A DNA stretch of 64,000 nucleotides from VRUE01 sp963697915 (GTDB lineage: Bacteria > Actinomycetota > Thermoleophilia > Solirubrobacterales > 70-9), in NCBI GenBank assembly GCA_963697915.1, contig OY969103.1, forward strand, positions 682,001 through 746,000, read 5' to 3'. Shown here piece by piece: positions 15,646 to 23,482 of the stretch. The stretch's first letter is position 1. Each line of letters starts with the position of its first letter. The position numbers and the translations under genes were made by a program. The notes below the pieces were generated by a model that saw only the letters and a list, made by a program, of their open reading frames with translations, was not told the DNA's origin and searched no databases.

Positions 15646-16790
15646 CCGTTCGACTCTAACGCCTTCTCGTACATCCGGTAGCGCTTGACGACCTTGCCGC
15701 CCATCCCCTCCATCGCCCGGTTCATCGCCTCGTTGGTCTCGAGGATCCAGCCCATCTCGCCCCAGGTGATCGCGCCCGGCTGGCCGGCCGCCTCGAGGTG
15801 CTTGAGGTAGAGGCCGGCGGCGACGCCGGTGTGGCGGTACTCGTGTTTGACGCCGAGCGCGAGCACGCGCAGGCGGTCGATCTTGCGCTTGCCGAGCAGG
15901 AACTTGAGCCAGCCGAAGGGCAGCAGGCGGCCGTTCAGCTTCGCCATCACCTGGTTGATGTCGGGCAGGGTCAGCGCCGCGCCGATCACCTCGCCGTCCT
16001 TCTCCGCCATGTAGGCCCAGTCCTCGTCGAGGATCTGCTTCAGGTTCTTGGCCTGGAACTCGGCCTCGGCGTCGGTCACCGGGACGAAGCCCCAGTTGTC
16101 GCCCCAGGCCTCGTTGTAGACGGCGCTGAAGCGCTTCACCTCGTCCGCCATCTCGCTCTTGCGCATGTTGCGGATCACGACCCCTTCCTCGCGCAGCCCC
16201 TTCTCGGCGGCGGCGTGGATCGAGGGATCGAAGCGCTCGCCCTCCTTCAGCTCGCCGAGGCGCAGCTCCCACATCAAGAGGTCCATCGCCTTGCCGAATC
16301 CCTGCGCCTCGATCAGCTCCTTGTAGTGGGGCGGGTGCCAGTTCTCGAGGATGAAGGGCTCCAGCTCGTAGCCCTCGATCAGGACGCCGAGCTCGTCGTT
16401 GGTGGTGAAGTCCATCGGCCCGAGGATGCGGGTGCGGCCCCGCGCCCGGGCCCAATCGCTGGCCGCACCGAGCAGCGCCGCCGTCACCTCCGGGTCGTCG
16501 GCGGTCTCGAAGAAGCCGAACATCGCGTCGCTGCCGCCCTGGTACTCGTCCCAGCGCTGGTCGACCTGGGCGGTGATGCGGCCGACCGGCTCGCCGTCGC
16601 GCAGGGCGAGGAAGTACTCGGCCTCGCCGTGCTGGAACCAGGGGTTCTTGTCGCGATCGAGGAACTCGAGGCGCTCGAAGATCAGCGGCGGCACCCACTG
16701 CGCCTGGTCGCGGTGCAGGTGGAAGGGGACCTTGACGAAGCGCTTCAGCTCGCGCCGGCTGCGGACGGGACGGATCTCTACGTTTGCCAC
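15642..16790 (-). CDS. GNAT-fold acyltransferase (YghO / bacterial ceramide synthase-like)
   Basis: 382 aa. The start is like VEIRPVRSRRELKRFVKVPFHLH and the middle contains RILGPMDFTTNDELGVLIEG and the C-terminal GNAT half with LALGVKHEYRHTGVAAGLYLKHLE, as in the large GNAT-like group that includes YghO and the bacterial ceramide synthases. The acyl donor site would be in the R-H-T-G-V-A loop. It is divergent from an alpha-oxoamine synthase 23 bp away; such pairing recalls sphingolipid loci (SPT plus bacterial ceramide synthase). That function is inferred. The GTG start sits 7 nt after a TAGGTT -10, suggesting a leaderless mRNA. Confidence 0.7.
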   Translation of the reverse strand: MANVEIRPVRSRRELKRFVKVPFHLHRDQAQWVPPLIFERLEFLDRDKNPWFQHGEAEYFLALRDGEPVGRITAQVDQRWDEYQGGSDAMFGFFETADDPEVTAALLGAASDWARARGRTRILGPMDFTTNDELGVLIEGYELEPFILENWHPPHYKELIEAQGFGKAMDLLMWELRLGELKEGERFDPSIHAAAEKGLREEGVVIRNMRKSEMADEVKRFSAVYNEAWGDNWGFVPVTDAEAEFQAKNLKQILDEDWAYMAEKDGEVIGAALTLPDINQVMAKLNGRLLPFGWLKFLLGKRKIDRLRVLALGVKHEYRHTGVAAGLYLKHLEAAGQPGAITWGEMGWILETNEAMNRAMEGMGGKVVKRYRMYEKALESNG

Positions 16791-16797
16791 GGGGCTG

Positions 16798-16807
16798 AAC
16801 CTACACT
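16798..16807. promoter_or_regulatory. Overlapping divergent -10 elements for leaderless transcripts
   Basis: On the plus strand TACACT (16802-16807) ends 6 nt before the ATG at 16814. On the minus strand TAGGTT (16803-16798) ends 7 nt before the GTG at 16790. The two -10 hexamers overlap by 2 bp, so the transcripts would start on their start codons, and the polymerases would compete. Confidence 0.6.
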
Positions 16808-16813
16808 TCCGGC

Positions 16814-18070
16814 ATGAGCGAAACGACGAAGGTCCCCGTCGACGTCTTCGAGAAGGCGCGCGGCCACGAGCGGCTGGAGCAGCTCAAAGCGGCGCGCGAG
16901 CACGACCTCCTCCCCTACTTCCGCCTGCTCACCTCGCAGGCCGGCCCGGTGGTCGAGATGGAAGGGCGCGAGACGATCATGCTCGGCTCCAACAACTACC
17001 TGGGCCTGACCGGCGACGAGCGGGTCAAGTCGGCGGCGCGCGAGGCGCTCGAGACCTACGGCACGGGGGTCACCGGCTCGCGCCTGCTCAACGGGACGAC
17101 GCCGCTGCACGTCGACCTCGAGCGCGAGCTGGCCGAGTGGATGGGGACCGAGGACGCGATCGTCTACACCACCGGCTACCAGTCCAACCTCGGCTGCATC
17201 GGGACGATCCTCGGACCCGGCGACACGGTGATCTGCGACTCCGGCGACCACGCCTCGATCCTCGACGGCTGCCGCCTCTCGGGGGCCAAGCTGCGCCCCT
17301 TCCGCCACAACCGCATGGACAAGCTGGAGAAGATGCTGGGCCGGGCGGCGGAGGACGGCGGCGGCGTCCTCGTCGTCGTCGACGGCGTCTTCTCGATGGA
17401 GGGGGACGTCTGCGACCTGCCGCGGATCGTCGAGCTCTGCAAGGCGCACGGCGCGCGGCTGATGGTCGACGAGGCGCACGGGGCGGGCGTGCTCGGCGCC
17501 CGTGGCGCCGGCGCCAGCGAGCTGTTCGGCCTCGAGCACGAGGTCGACTTGCGGATGGGCACCTTCTCCAAGAGCCTCGCCTCCTGCGGCGGCTTCATCG
17601 CCGGCCCGGCCGAGGTGATCGAGTACCTGCGGATCGCCTCGCGCTCCTTCATCTTCAGCGCCTCGGCGGTGCCGGCGGCGGTCGGCGCGGCGCTGGCGGC
17701 GCTGCGGGTGATCCGCGCCGACGGGCCGCGCCTGTTCGAGGCGCTGCTCGGCAACGCCGAGTACCTGCGCGAGGGCCTGCGCGAGCTCGGCCTGCAGGTG
17801 GTCGAGCCGGGCACGCTCCCGGACGGCAGCGTGGCGACGACCCCGGTGGTGCCGGTGATCGTCGGCGACGACTGGCAGGCGGTGCTGCTCTGGAAGGCGC
17901 TCTTCGAGGCCGGGGTCTACACCAACGTCGCGATTCACCCGGCCGTCCCGCCGGGCGGGGCCCTGCTGCGGACCAGCCTGATGGCGACCCATGAGCGAGC
18001 TCAGCTCGACCAGGCCTTGGAAACAATCGGCCGCACCATCGAGGACTTTCCCGAGCTTCCACGTACCTGA
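16814..18070 (+). CDS. Alpha-oxoamine synthase (KBL/AONS/serine palmitoyltransferase family)
   Basis: 418 aa PLP enzyme joining an amino acid and an acyl-CoA with loss of CO2. Seen: GSNNYLGLTGDERV near residue 60, T-G-S-R-L-L-N-G-T, the H in DSGDHASILDG, DEAHGAGVLG, and the PLP-lysine segment TFSKSLASCGG. The family includes 2-amino-3-ketobutyrate ligase, BioF and SPT, which sequence reading alone does not separate. C-terminal HPAVPPGGALLRTSLMATH fits the SPT/KBL side. No biotin or threonine genes are near; the divergent GNAT gene favours an SPT-like lipid role (inference). Confidence 0.85.
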   Translation: MSETTKVPVDVFEKARGHERLEQLKAAREHDLLPYFRLLTSQAGPVVEMEGRETIMLGSNNYLGLTGDERVKSAAREALETYGTGVTGSRLLNGTTPLHVDLERELAEWMGTEDAIVYTTGYQSNLGCIGTILGPGDTVICDSGDHASILDGCRLSGAKLRPFRHNRMDKLEKMLGRAAEDGGGVLVVVDGVFSMEGDVCDLPRIVELCKAHGARLMVDEAHGAGVLGARGAGASELFGLEHEVDLRMGTFSKSLASCGGFIAGPAEVIEYLRIASRSFIFSASAVPAAVGAALAALRVIRADGPRLFEALLGNAEYLREGLRELGLQVVEPGTLPDGSVATTPVVPVIVGDDWQAVLLWKALFEAGVYTNVAIHPAVPPGGALLRTSLMATHERAQLDQALETIGRTIEDFPELPRT

Positions 18071-18189
18071 GTGGCTACGCATCCCCCGGCCGGGGTAATT
18101 TCGGGGCTGTCCAGATTCGGACTAGTCCTCGCGCGGCGAGAAAAAGATGCTCTTAGCGGGCGGCCCGCACCCTCATCGCCCGCTCCGGG

Positions 18190-18217
18190 TTGACGCTCGC
18201 CACGCCGAACGCATAGC
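18190..18217 (+). promoter_or_regulatory. Housekeeping-type promoter of mihF
   Basis: TTGACG (18190-18195), 16-bp spacer, CATAGC (18212-18217). The leader to the GTG at 18342 would be about 115-120 nt. It contains small hairpins (GTCGG/CCGAC and CGGT/ACCG) and ends with GGGAGG, whose GGGA could pair with TCCC at 18337-18340. Confidence 0.5.
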
Positions 18218-18341
18218 TTGGCTACTCGCCCGTTGCGCCCGGGTCAGGAGGGGTAACCGGCGGTAGCTCAACCACCGAGTCGGAGTTCACCGACCGGCAG
18301 AGGAAACCAGTCCAGTCAACGACCCTGAGGGAGGATTCCCA

Positions 18342-18704
18342 GTGGAAGCAGCTTCGATCGCCCCTGCCCCGACCAGCGTCACCCCGAGCCAAGCGCCCCA
18401 GCACATGCAGGCCCTTGCTCGTGCCAACCGGGTGCGGCTCGCGAGGGCGGAGTTGAAGCGATCGATCGGCCGCGGGGAGGTCGAGGTTGCGAGCGTGATC
18501 AAGGACTGCCCCTGGGAGACCGAGAGCATGACCCTGGCCGAGTTGCTGACCAGCCAGCGCCGCTGGGGCCGCACCCGCGCCCGCAAGCTCCTGCAGGGGG
18601 TCGCGCTGAGCGAGAACAAGCGGCTGGGGACGCTCACCCCGCGTCAGCGGGCGCTGCTCAGCACCGCGCTCAACGCTAAGCCGCGGGACACCGTTCTGGT
18701 TTAG
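18342..18704 (+). CDS. mihF: Integration host factor, actinobacterial type (mIHF)
   Basis: 120 aa, GTG start 7 nt after GGGAGG. A short variable N terminus precedes the conserved core: ALARANRVRLARAELKR, then PWETESMTLAELLTSQRRWGRTRARKLL, then VALSENKRLGTLTPRQR. This is the mIHF/sIHF fold: a long helix plus a helix-two-turn-helix DNA-binding region. It is a nucleoid-associated protein that bends or compacts DNA and is unrelated to proteobacterial IHF. It has its own promoter with a long leader and a strong palindrome at its end, suggesting a stand-alone, highly expressed gene. Confidence 0.93.
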   Translation: MEAASIAPAPTSVTPSQAPQHMQALARANRVRLARAELKRSIGRGEVEVASVIKDCPWETESMTLAELLTSQRRWGRTRARKLLQGVALSENKRLGTLTPRQRALLSTALNAKPRDTVLV

Positions 18705-19657
18705 CCGGAGACCTGTTCCGGTAGGGGCTCCACTAACAGGACCCGTTCCGCCCCTACCGGAACAGGCCTCCGGCCTTGAAGGAGAAGCCGCCGGACGCGC
18801 GTTGGAAGGCGCGGCGGAGGAGGAAGAAGGACGCGGCGAAAGCGATTACGCCTGCTGCTAAGGCGATTTCCCAGGGCAGACTGACCAGGAAGAAGAGGAT
18901 CCCCGTCGCGAGCAGGAAGGCGACGCCGGCGATCAGGGTCGTGTGCGAGCGGTAGCCGGCGAAGTGCTCGCGCACCGCGACCTCGAGGCCACCGAGGCCG
19001 GCGAGGGCGACGCCGATGCCGAGCGCGGTCGGCTTGTTGCCGACCAGCCCGACGACCAGCGCGACGATGCCGGCGAGGATCGTGAGCTCGGCCAGCGGGA
19101 AGGAGCCCCACGGCGCCGGCGGCCGTTCCTCGGTCGGAACGCGCCTCTTCGCCTTTGCCTTGGTCTTCTCGGTCAACGGCCGCAAGCCGCCCGGCTAACG
19201 GGCATCCCGACGAGATCCTGACCCGCCACCAGCCCATCAGCATGCCAAGGGGACCGAGCCGCGGCAGCGAGTGCCAGTGGCCGCAGCCGGGGGCGCCGAC
19301 GTCCTCGCGCGAGACCTGCACCCACTTGTACTCGGCCGGCGACGCCAGCATCCGCTCGAGCAGCGCCCGGTTGCGGGCCTCCAGCTCGGCTCGCTCGCGC
19401 AGCTGGCGCTCGGCCGAGCCGACTCGCTCGGCGAGCGAGTCGCGCAGCGCCTCCAGCTCCCCGAGCCCCAGGGCCCGCGGCTGCCGGGAGACCGCCGGCA
19501 CGGCGACGTCGACCGCCGCGCGCGGGAAGCCCTCGGCAACCAGCTCGCCGAGCTGCCGCTCGAGGCGGCCGATCTGGCGTCGCAGCTCTGCCCGCGCGAG
19601 GCGCTCGTCTCCGGTCAGGCTGAGAGGCAGTGCGGCGTCTCGCTGCATCAATCCCAC
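18701..19657 (-). CDS. Conserved-looking coiled-coil protein, 3' end uncertain
   Basis: Residues 1-~153 (19657 to ~19200) look like a genuine protein: a helical coiled coil (ERLARAELRRQIGRLERQLGEL, then RALLERMLASPAEY) and a compact tail with W-V-Q-V, G-C-G-H-W-H, P-R-L-G-P-L-G-M-L-M-G-W-W-R-V and S-S-G-C-P. After that the frame continues to 18701 as an Arg-rich sequence in a different frame of the membrane-protein gene, which looks non-biological. The real end is probably near 19200, with the stop lost or a frameshift. Function unknown. Confidence 0.5.
   Translation of the reverse strand: MGLMQRDAALPLSLTGDERLARAELRRQIGRLERQLGELVAEGFPRAAVDVAVPAVSRQPRALGLGELEALRDSLAERVGSAERQLRERAELEARNRALLERMLASPAEYKWVQVSREDVGAPGCGHWHSLPRLGPLGMLMGWWRVRISSGCPLAGRLAAVDREDQGKGEEARSDRGTAAGAVGLLPAGRAHDPRRHRRAGRRAGRQQADRARHRRRPRRPRWPRGRGARALRRLPLAHDPDRRRRLPARDGDPLLPGQSALGNRLSSRRNRFRRVLLPPPPRLPTRVRRLLLQGRRPVPVGAERVLLVEPLPEQVSG
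18705..18773. terminator. Long inverted repeat / bidirectional terminator after mihF
   Basis: Arms of 24 nt (18705-18728 and 18750-18773) with one mismatch and a 21-nt loop begin at the base after the mihF stop. The right arm covers the stop of the convergent membrane-protein gene. No T-run follows on either strand. Confidence 0.7.
18754..19185 (-). CDS. Small membrane protein, four predicted TM helices
   Basis: 143 aa. After a Lys/Arg-rich start come four hydrophobic stretches: FPLAELTILAGIVALVVGLV, ALGIGVALAGLGGLEVAV, LIAGVAFLLATGILFFLVSL and IALAAGVIAFAASFFLL. There are no catalytic motifs and the family is not recognised. The start is a TTG at 19185, or 19176. Its 5' part lies inside the run-on reading frame of the gene upstream, and its stop is in the long inverted repeat shared with mihF. 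Confidence 0.65.
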   Translation of the reverse strand: MRPLTEKTKAKAKRRVPTEERPPAPWGSFPLAELTILAGIVALVVGLVGNKPTALGIGVALAGLGGLEVAVREHFAGYRSHTTLIAGVAFLLATGILFFLVSLPWEIALAAGVIAFAASFFLLRRAFQRASGGFSFKAGGLFR

Positions 19658-19685
19658 GCCCAGAGTCTAACCCCGCGCATGCGTC

Positions 19686-19730
19686 AACCTCCCGCGTTTT
19701 CCCTCTATTTCAGGGAAAACGCGTGAGGTT
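19686..19730. repeat. Intergenic palindromic repeat, copy 1
   Basis: Two 19-nt arms (19686-19704 and 19712-19730) with one mismatch around a 7-nt loop CTATTTC. The core CGCGTTTTCCCT / AGGGAAAACGCG recurs at 50012-50053. It lies directly at the stop of the B3/B4 gene and probably acts as a transcript end. Confidence 0.75.
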
Positions 19731-20355
19731 AACCGGGCATCAGCGTCTCCTCGACCGTCCAGAGCGCCTCCTCGATTGCGATCCGCGGGACGCCATCGAC
19801 CTGGATCGCGGCAACCGCGAGGCGGCGGGTGCGGCGCTCGACCTCCAGCCCCTCGCCGGTCGCGCCGAACAGCAGCCCGACCGGTGCCCGCTCGTCGGCG
19901 ATCACCAGGGTCCCGCGGATCAGCGCCGCCGCCCTGCCGGGCAGCGACTCGCCCGGCCCCGCCACACGCAGGCAGAGCGCCCCCCGCAAGCGCTCGGCAT
20001 CGAAGGCGCGCAGGGCGACACCGGTCTCGATCGTGGCGATCGTCAGCGCGTCCGCCGGCAGGCCGCGGCTCTCGTAGCCACCGTGCTGGAGGCGTTCGAG
20101 GGCGGTCTGTTCGACCGGCGTGCGGGTGCGATCCGGGTCGAGGCCGATCTGGCGGAAGAAGGCGCGGTAGGCCCACGGGATCGGTCGTTCGCGCAGGTGG
20201 ATCGCCTGGGCGCCGTAGAAGCGATCGGCGAGGCCGCGCAGGCGGCGGCGCACCGGCTCGGGACTGTGGCGGGGCCGCCCGTCGACCTCGATCCAGGTGA
20301 TCCCGAGGCCGGGAAACTCGGCCGCCAGGTCGGGTGCCACCCAACCCTCCACCAC
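19729..20355 (-). CDS. B3/B4 domain protein (Phe-tRNA synthetase beta-like)
   Basis: 208 aa. The fold resembles the stand-alone B3/B4 tRNA-binding domain of PheT: the R-P-I-P-W-A-Y-R segment, PVEQTALERLQHGGYESRGLPADALTIATIETGVALRAFD, and LIRGTLVIADERAPVGLLFGATGEGLEV. In PheT this domain edits Tyr-tRNA(Phe). Stand-alone homologues are widespread and of uncertain role; trans-editing is possible. It follows the TlpA-like gene by 2 bp on the same strand. Confidence 0.8.
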   Translation of the reverse strand: MVEGWVAPDLAAEFPGLGITWIEVDGRPRHSPEPVRRRLRGLADRFYGAQAIHLRERPIPWAYRAFFRQIGLDPDRTRTPVEQTALERLQHGGYESRGLPADALTIATIETGVALRAFDAERLRGALCLRVAGPGESLPGRAAALIRGTLVIADERAPVGLLFGATGEGLEVERRTRRLAVAAIQVDGVPRIAIEEALWTVEETLMPG

Positions 20356-20357
20356 GA

Positions 20358-21011
20358 TCAGCCCGCTTCGGCGGCGCCGGTGGCGCGCAGCAGCCGCTCG
20401 ACCCGCTGGCCGAGCTCCCCCGCGTCGAGCTCGCCGATGCTGGCGTCCTGCAGCGTCCCGCCTGGATAGACGTAGGCGAAGGTCGGGCAGCCGCCGACTC
20501 GGTAGAGGCCGGCCACGGCGCCGTCGCGGTCATAGCCGACGGGCATCCCCCAGCCGCGCGTCTCGATCAGCTCGCGGACCGAGTCGCGGTCGTCGCCCAG
20601 GTTGAGCGAGAGAAAGCCCACGCGCTCACGGTAGCGGGCGTGGACCCGGTCGACCACGTCCTGCTGGTCGACGCAGTTGTCACCGCGGCTGAACCAGAAC
20701 GAGATCACCGCCGGGCGCCCGAAGAAGTCGCAAACGCGGATCGCGCCGGCGATGCGCAGCTGGCAGGCGGGGACGCGGCGGGCGTCAGCCGGACAGGGCA
20801 GGCCCGCCGACTCGCAGTCGTCCTGGGCGACGTTGGCGTCGCCTTCCAACTCTCCGGCCGCGGCCGGGACGGCGAACTCGGGCAGGGCCCAGCGCGGCGG
20901 CTGCTCGTCGAGGCCGAGGGCGCCGCTGTCCTCGCCGCGGCCGTTGATGAAGATGACCGCGAGGATGACGAGGAACATCAGGCCGACGATCAGCGAGTAG
21001 CGGTCCCTCAC
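20358..21011 (-). CDS. Membrane-anchored thioredoxin-fold (TlpA-like) protein
   Basis: 217 aa. An N-terminal signal anchor (YSLIVGLMFLVILAVIFI) is followed by an extracytoplasmic domain with A-V-I-S-F-W-F-S-R-G-D-N-C, where TlpA has W-C-x-x-C, so only one Cys of the active-site pair remains. VGGCPTFAYVYPGG matches the cis-Pro loop. Extra cysteines (DDCESAGLPC, PACQL) could form structural disulfides. It overlaps the RND gene start by 4 bp and is probably co-translated. A classic reductase role is doubtful. Confidence 0.75.
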   Translation of the reverse strand: MRDRYSLIVGLMFLVILAVIFINGRGEDSGALGLDEQPPRWALPEFAVPAAAGELEGDANVAQDDCESAGLPCPADARRVPACQLRIAGAIRVCDFFGRPAVISFWFSRGDNCVDQQDVVDRVHARYRERVGFLSLNLGDDRDSVRELIETRGWGMPVGYDRDGAVAGLYRVGGCPTFAYVYPGGTLQDASIGELDAGELGQRVERLLRATGAAEAG

Positions 21012-23482
21012 CGCCTCTCCTCCGCCCAGACCAGCGCCGCCGGCAGCGCCACCATCACGCCGAGCAGGGCAACGCTGAGGTCGATCACGGTGACCAGGCC
21101 GAAGTCGCGCAGCATCCTCACGTCGCTGGCGATCAGCACCGCGAACCCGGCCGTCGCCGTCACCCCGGAGGCGAGCACCGCGGCGCCGGTGCTGCCGTAG
21201 GCCCGGCTCAGCGCCGCCGTCACCGAGCCCCCGCGGCGCCGCTCCTCGTGGAAGCGGCCGGCGAGGATGACGCTGAACTCGGTCGCGATCGCAATCGTCA
21301 ACGCTCCCAGCGCCGCCGACATCGGGTTGAGCGGGACCTGGCTCAGCCAGAGGACCAGCGCCGACCAGCCGGTGGTGAGGACGATCGGCACCAGCGGCAC
21401 CAGGGCGCGGGAGAGCGAGCGGTAGACGGCCAGCAGGACCAGGGCGACGGCGACCAGCCCGGCCAGGGTCAGCAGGTAGCGGCTGGCGGAGAGATCGGAG
21501 GCGGCCGCGGCGGCGATCACCGGCAGGCCCGCGAGCTCCACCTCGACCCCGGCCGGCGGGCCGCCCTCGCCGCCCGGCTCACCGATCTCCGCCCGCACCC
21601 GCTCGATCAGGTCCTGCTGGTCCTCGAGCGACTGGGCCCGGATGCCGAAGCCGATCAAGGCGCTGCCGGCCGGCAGCCCGGTCTCCGGGTTGAGGGTCGC
21701 CAGCTGCCGCAGGTTGTAGGCGGGGATCTGCTCGAAGGTCGTGCGGATCCCGGCACGGGTCAGCGGCCCGGAGGGCGGCGCCAACCCGCCGCCGGTGGCG
21801 AGGTCGGAGAGCGCCGGCCCCGGGCAGAGCTCGGCCTCCTGGCAGCTCGGCGTTTCGCCCGAGAACCCGCCGGCGGCGAGCACCCGCCGCTTGAAGTCCG
21901 CCATCCACTCGATAGTCGCCGGGTCGGTGAAGTCCTCGGCGCTGACCCTGACGTCGAGCTCGCCGGAGACGCCGGTCGTCTCCTGCAGCGTGTTCAGGTC
22001 GCGCACCGCGTCGAGGCTCTGCGGGGCCAGCTTGCGGATGTCGGACTGGGTCTCGATCTGCGTCCCCACCCCCCACCCGATCAGGGCCAGGGCCAGGCCG
22101 ACGCCGAGCACCCGCAGGGGGTGCGTCTGGGCTACGGCCAGGATGCGTTGCACGGGAGGTGGGAGTACGGGGTGCCCCTCTGCGCGCTGGGTTTTTCGCC
22201 GCCGGCGCAGGCTGAGGGCGGCGAAGCCGGCGAGGACTGCAAGCCCAAAGGCGATCGCGATCCCGACCACGAGGAGCAGGCCGAAGCCGCGGACCATCGG
22301 CGTCGGCGAGAGCTGCAGGGCCAGGAAGCCGGCGCCGGTCGCGAGACAGGCGATGGCGATGGTCGGGCCGCCACCGGACGCGGCCCGCCGGGCCGCGTCG
22401 ACGCCGGGCTCCGCCCCATCTTCGAGCGCCTCGTCGTAGCGGGCCTGGAGCTGGATCGCGTAATCGACGGCGAGCCCGATCAGGATCGGAAGCACGGCGA
22501 TCGAGGCCATCGTCAACGAGCCACCGACCAAGCCGAAGAGGCCGAAGGTGAGCGCCGCGGCGGCGAGGGCGAGCGCCAGCGGCAGCAGTCGCCAGCGGGA
22601 GCGGAAGACGAGCATGAGCACCAGGGCCATGACGACCAGGGCGACGGCGATCAGCACGAGCAGGGCGTCCTTCAACGCCCGCGTCACCGCGTCGATCACC
22701 ACCGGCACGCCGGAGATCGTGTACTCGCCGCCCTGCAGCTGGAAGCAGGGCTCCGGCTCGCCTTCGACGCGGCAGGCGCGCCGTGGAACCGGGTCCTCGA
22801 CGATCGCGCGGATCGTCTCCAGGGCGCGGTGGCGCTGCTCCTCGCTCAGGTCCGAGCGCAGGCGCAGAACGACCTGGGTGCTTTCGCCGTTGGGGAAGAG
22901 GTAGGCAAGCCGCGCCTTCGGCGTCCCCCGCGCCTGGCGCAGGTCGAAGACGATCGCGGCGAGGAAGTCGGGGTTGGCGAGGCTCGGGGGGCTGGTGACG
23001 CCGTAGCGCGCGGCGAAGGTGAGCAGCAGGTCGCGCAGCTGCGCGGGCGGCGTGGTGGCGATCAGGCGGCGCAGCTGGCGGTTGATCTGGATCACCGCCT
23101 CGTTGAGGAAGGTCGCCGGCCCGATCACCGAGCGCACCGGGTCCTGGCGGGCGAGCTCGGCGCAGGGGCCTGGCAGGGGCCTGCCGCCCTCGGGCACGGC
23201 GCCCGAGAGGCAGCCCTCGAGGCGCAGCAGGCGCCCCAAGTTGGCGGTCAGGACGAGGCTCTGGAGATCGCCCCGGGCGAGCACGACCACCGGTTCTTCG
23301 CCGAACTCGCGCCGCACCTCCTGCGTCGCCCGGTAGCTGGGCGTGTCGGCGTCGACCAGGGTGTCGGTGCCGGCGTCGGTCGGCAGCTGCGTCGCCGCGA
23401 CCGTGGCACCCAGCGCCAGCGCCAGGGTGACGGCGAGGATCGCCTTCGCGTGGCGAACCGCCCAGGCGGCGACCGGGCTCAA
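21008..23482 (-). CDS. RND superfamily transporter (HpnN/MMPL-like)
   Basis: 824 aa with two repeats: TM1 (~13-32), a large extracytoplasmic loop, TM2-6 (~270-425), a second TM at ~450, a second loop, and TM8-12 (~655-815). Motif-4-like segments are present (GLAVDYAIQLQARYDEAL; IATEFSVILAGRFHEERRRG). These proteins move lipids or hydrophobic compounds with the proton gradient. It is tightly coupled to an Mce-type ATPase upstream and to the TlpA-like gene downstream, an unusual mix that suggests lipid or hopanoid transport (inference). Confidence 0.88.
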   Translation of the reverse strand: MSPVAAWAVRHAKAILAVTLALALGATVAATQLPTDAGTDTLVDADTPSYRATQEVRREFGEEPVVVLARGDLQSLVLTANLGRLLRLEGCLSGAVPEGGRPLPGPCAELARQDPVRSVIGPATFLNEAVIQINRQLRRLIATTPPAQLRDLLLTFAARYGVTSPPSLANPDFLAAIVFDLRQARGTPKARLAYLFPNGESTQVVLRLRSDLSEEQRHRALETIRAIVEDPVPRRACRVEGEPEPCFQLQGGEYTISGVPVVIDAVTRALKDALLVLIAVALVVMALVLMLVFRSRWRLLPLALALAAAALTFGLFGLVGGSLTMASIAVLPILIGLAVDYAIQLQARYDEALEDGAEPGVDAARRAASGGGPTIAIACLATGAGFLALQLSPTPMVRGFGLLLVVGIAIAFGLAVLAGFAALSLRRRRKTQRAEGHPVLPPPVQRILAVAQTHPLRVLGVGLALALIGWGVGTQIETQSDIRKLAPQSLDAVRDLNTLQETTGVSGELDVRVSAEDFTDPATIEWMADFKRRVLAAGGFSGETPSCQEAELCPGPALSDLATGGGLAPPSGPLTRAGIRTTFEQIPAYNLRQLATLNPETGLPAGSALIGFGIRAQSLEDQQDLIERVRAEIGEPGGEGGPPAGVEVELAGLPVIAAAAASDLSASRYLLTLAGLVAVALVLLAVYRSLSRALVPLVPIVLTTGWSALVLWLSQVPLNPMSAALGALTIAIATEFSVILAGRFHEERRRGGSVTAALSRAYGSTGAAVLASGVTATAGFAVLIASDVRMLRDFGLVTVIDLSVALLGVMVALPAALVWAEERR

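Noticed and set aside
18225..18340. tRNA- or riboswitch-like stretch before mihF
   Set aside because: A phrase GGTAGCTCAACCACC resembles a tRNA D-arm, but no acceptor stem or anticodon arm can be folded and no riboswitch core was recognised. Treated as a leader.
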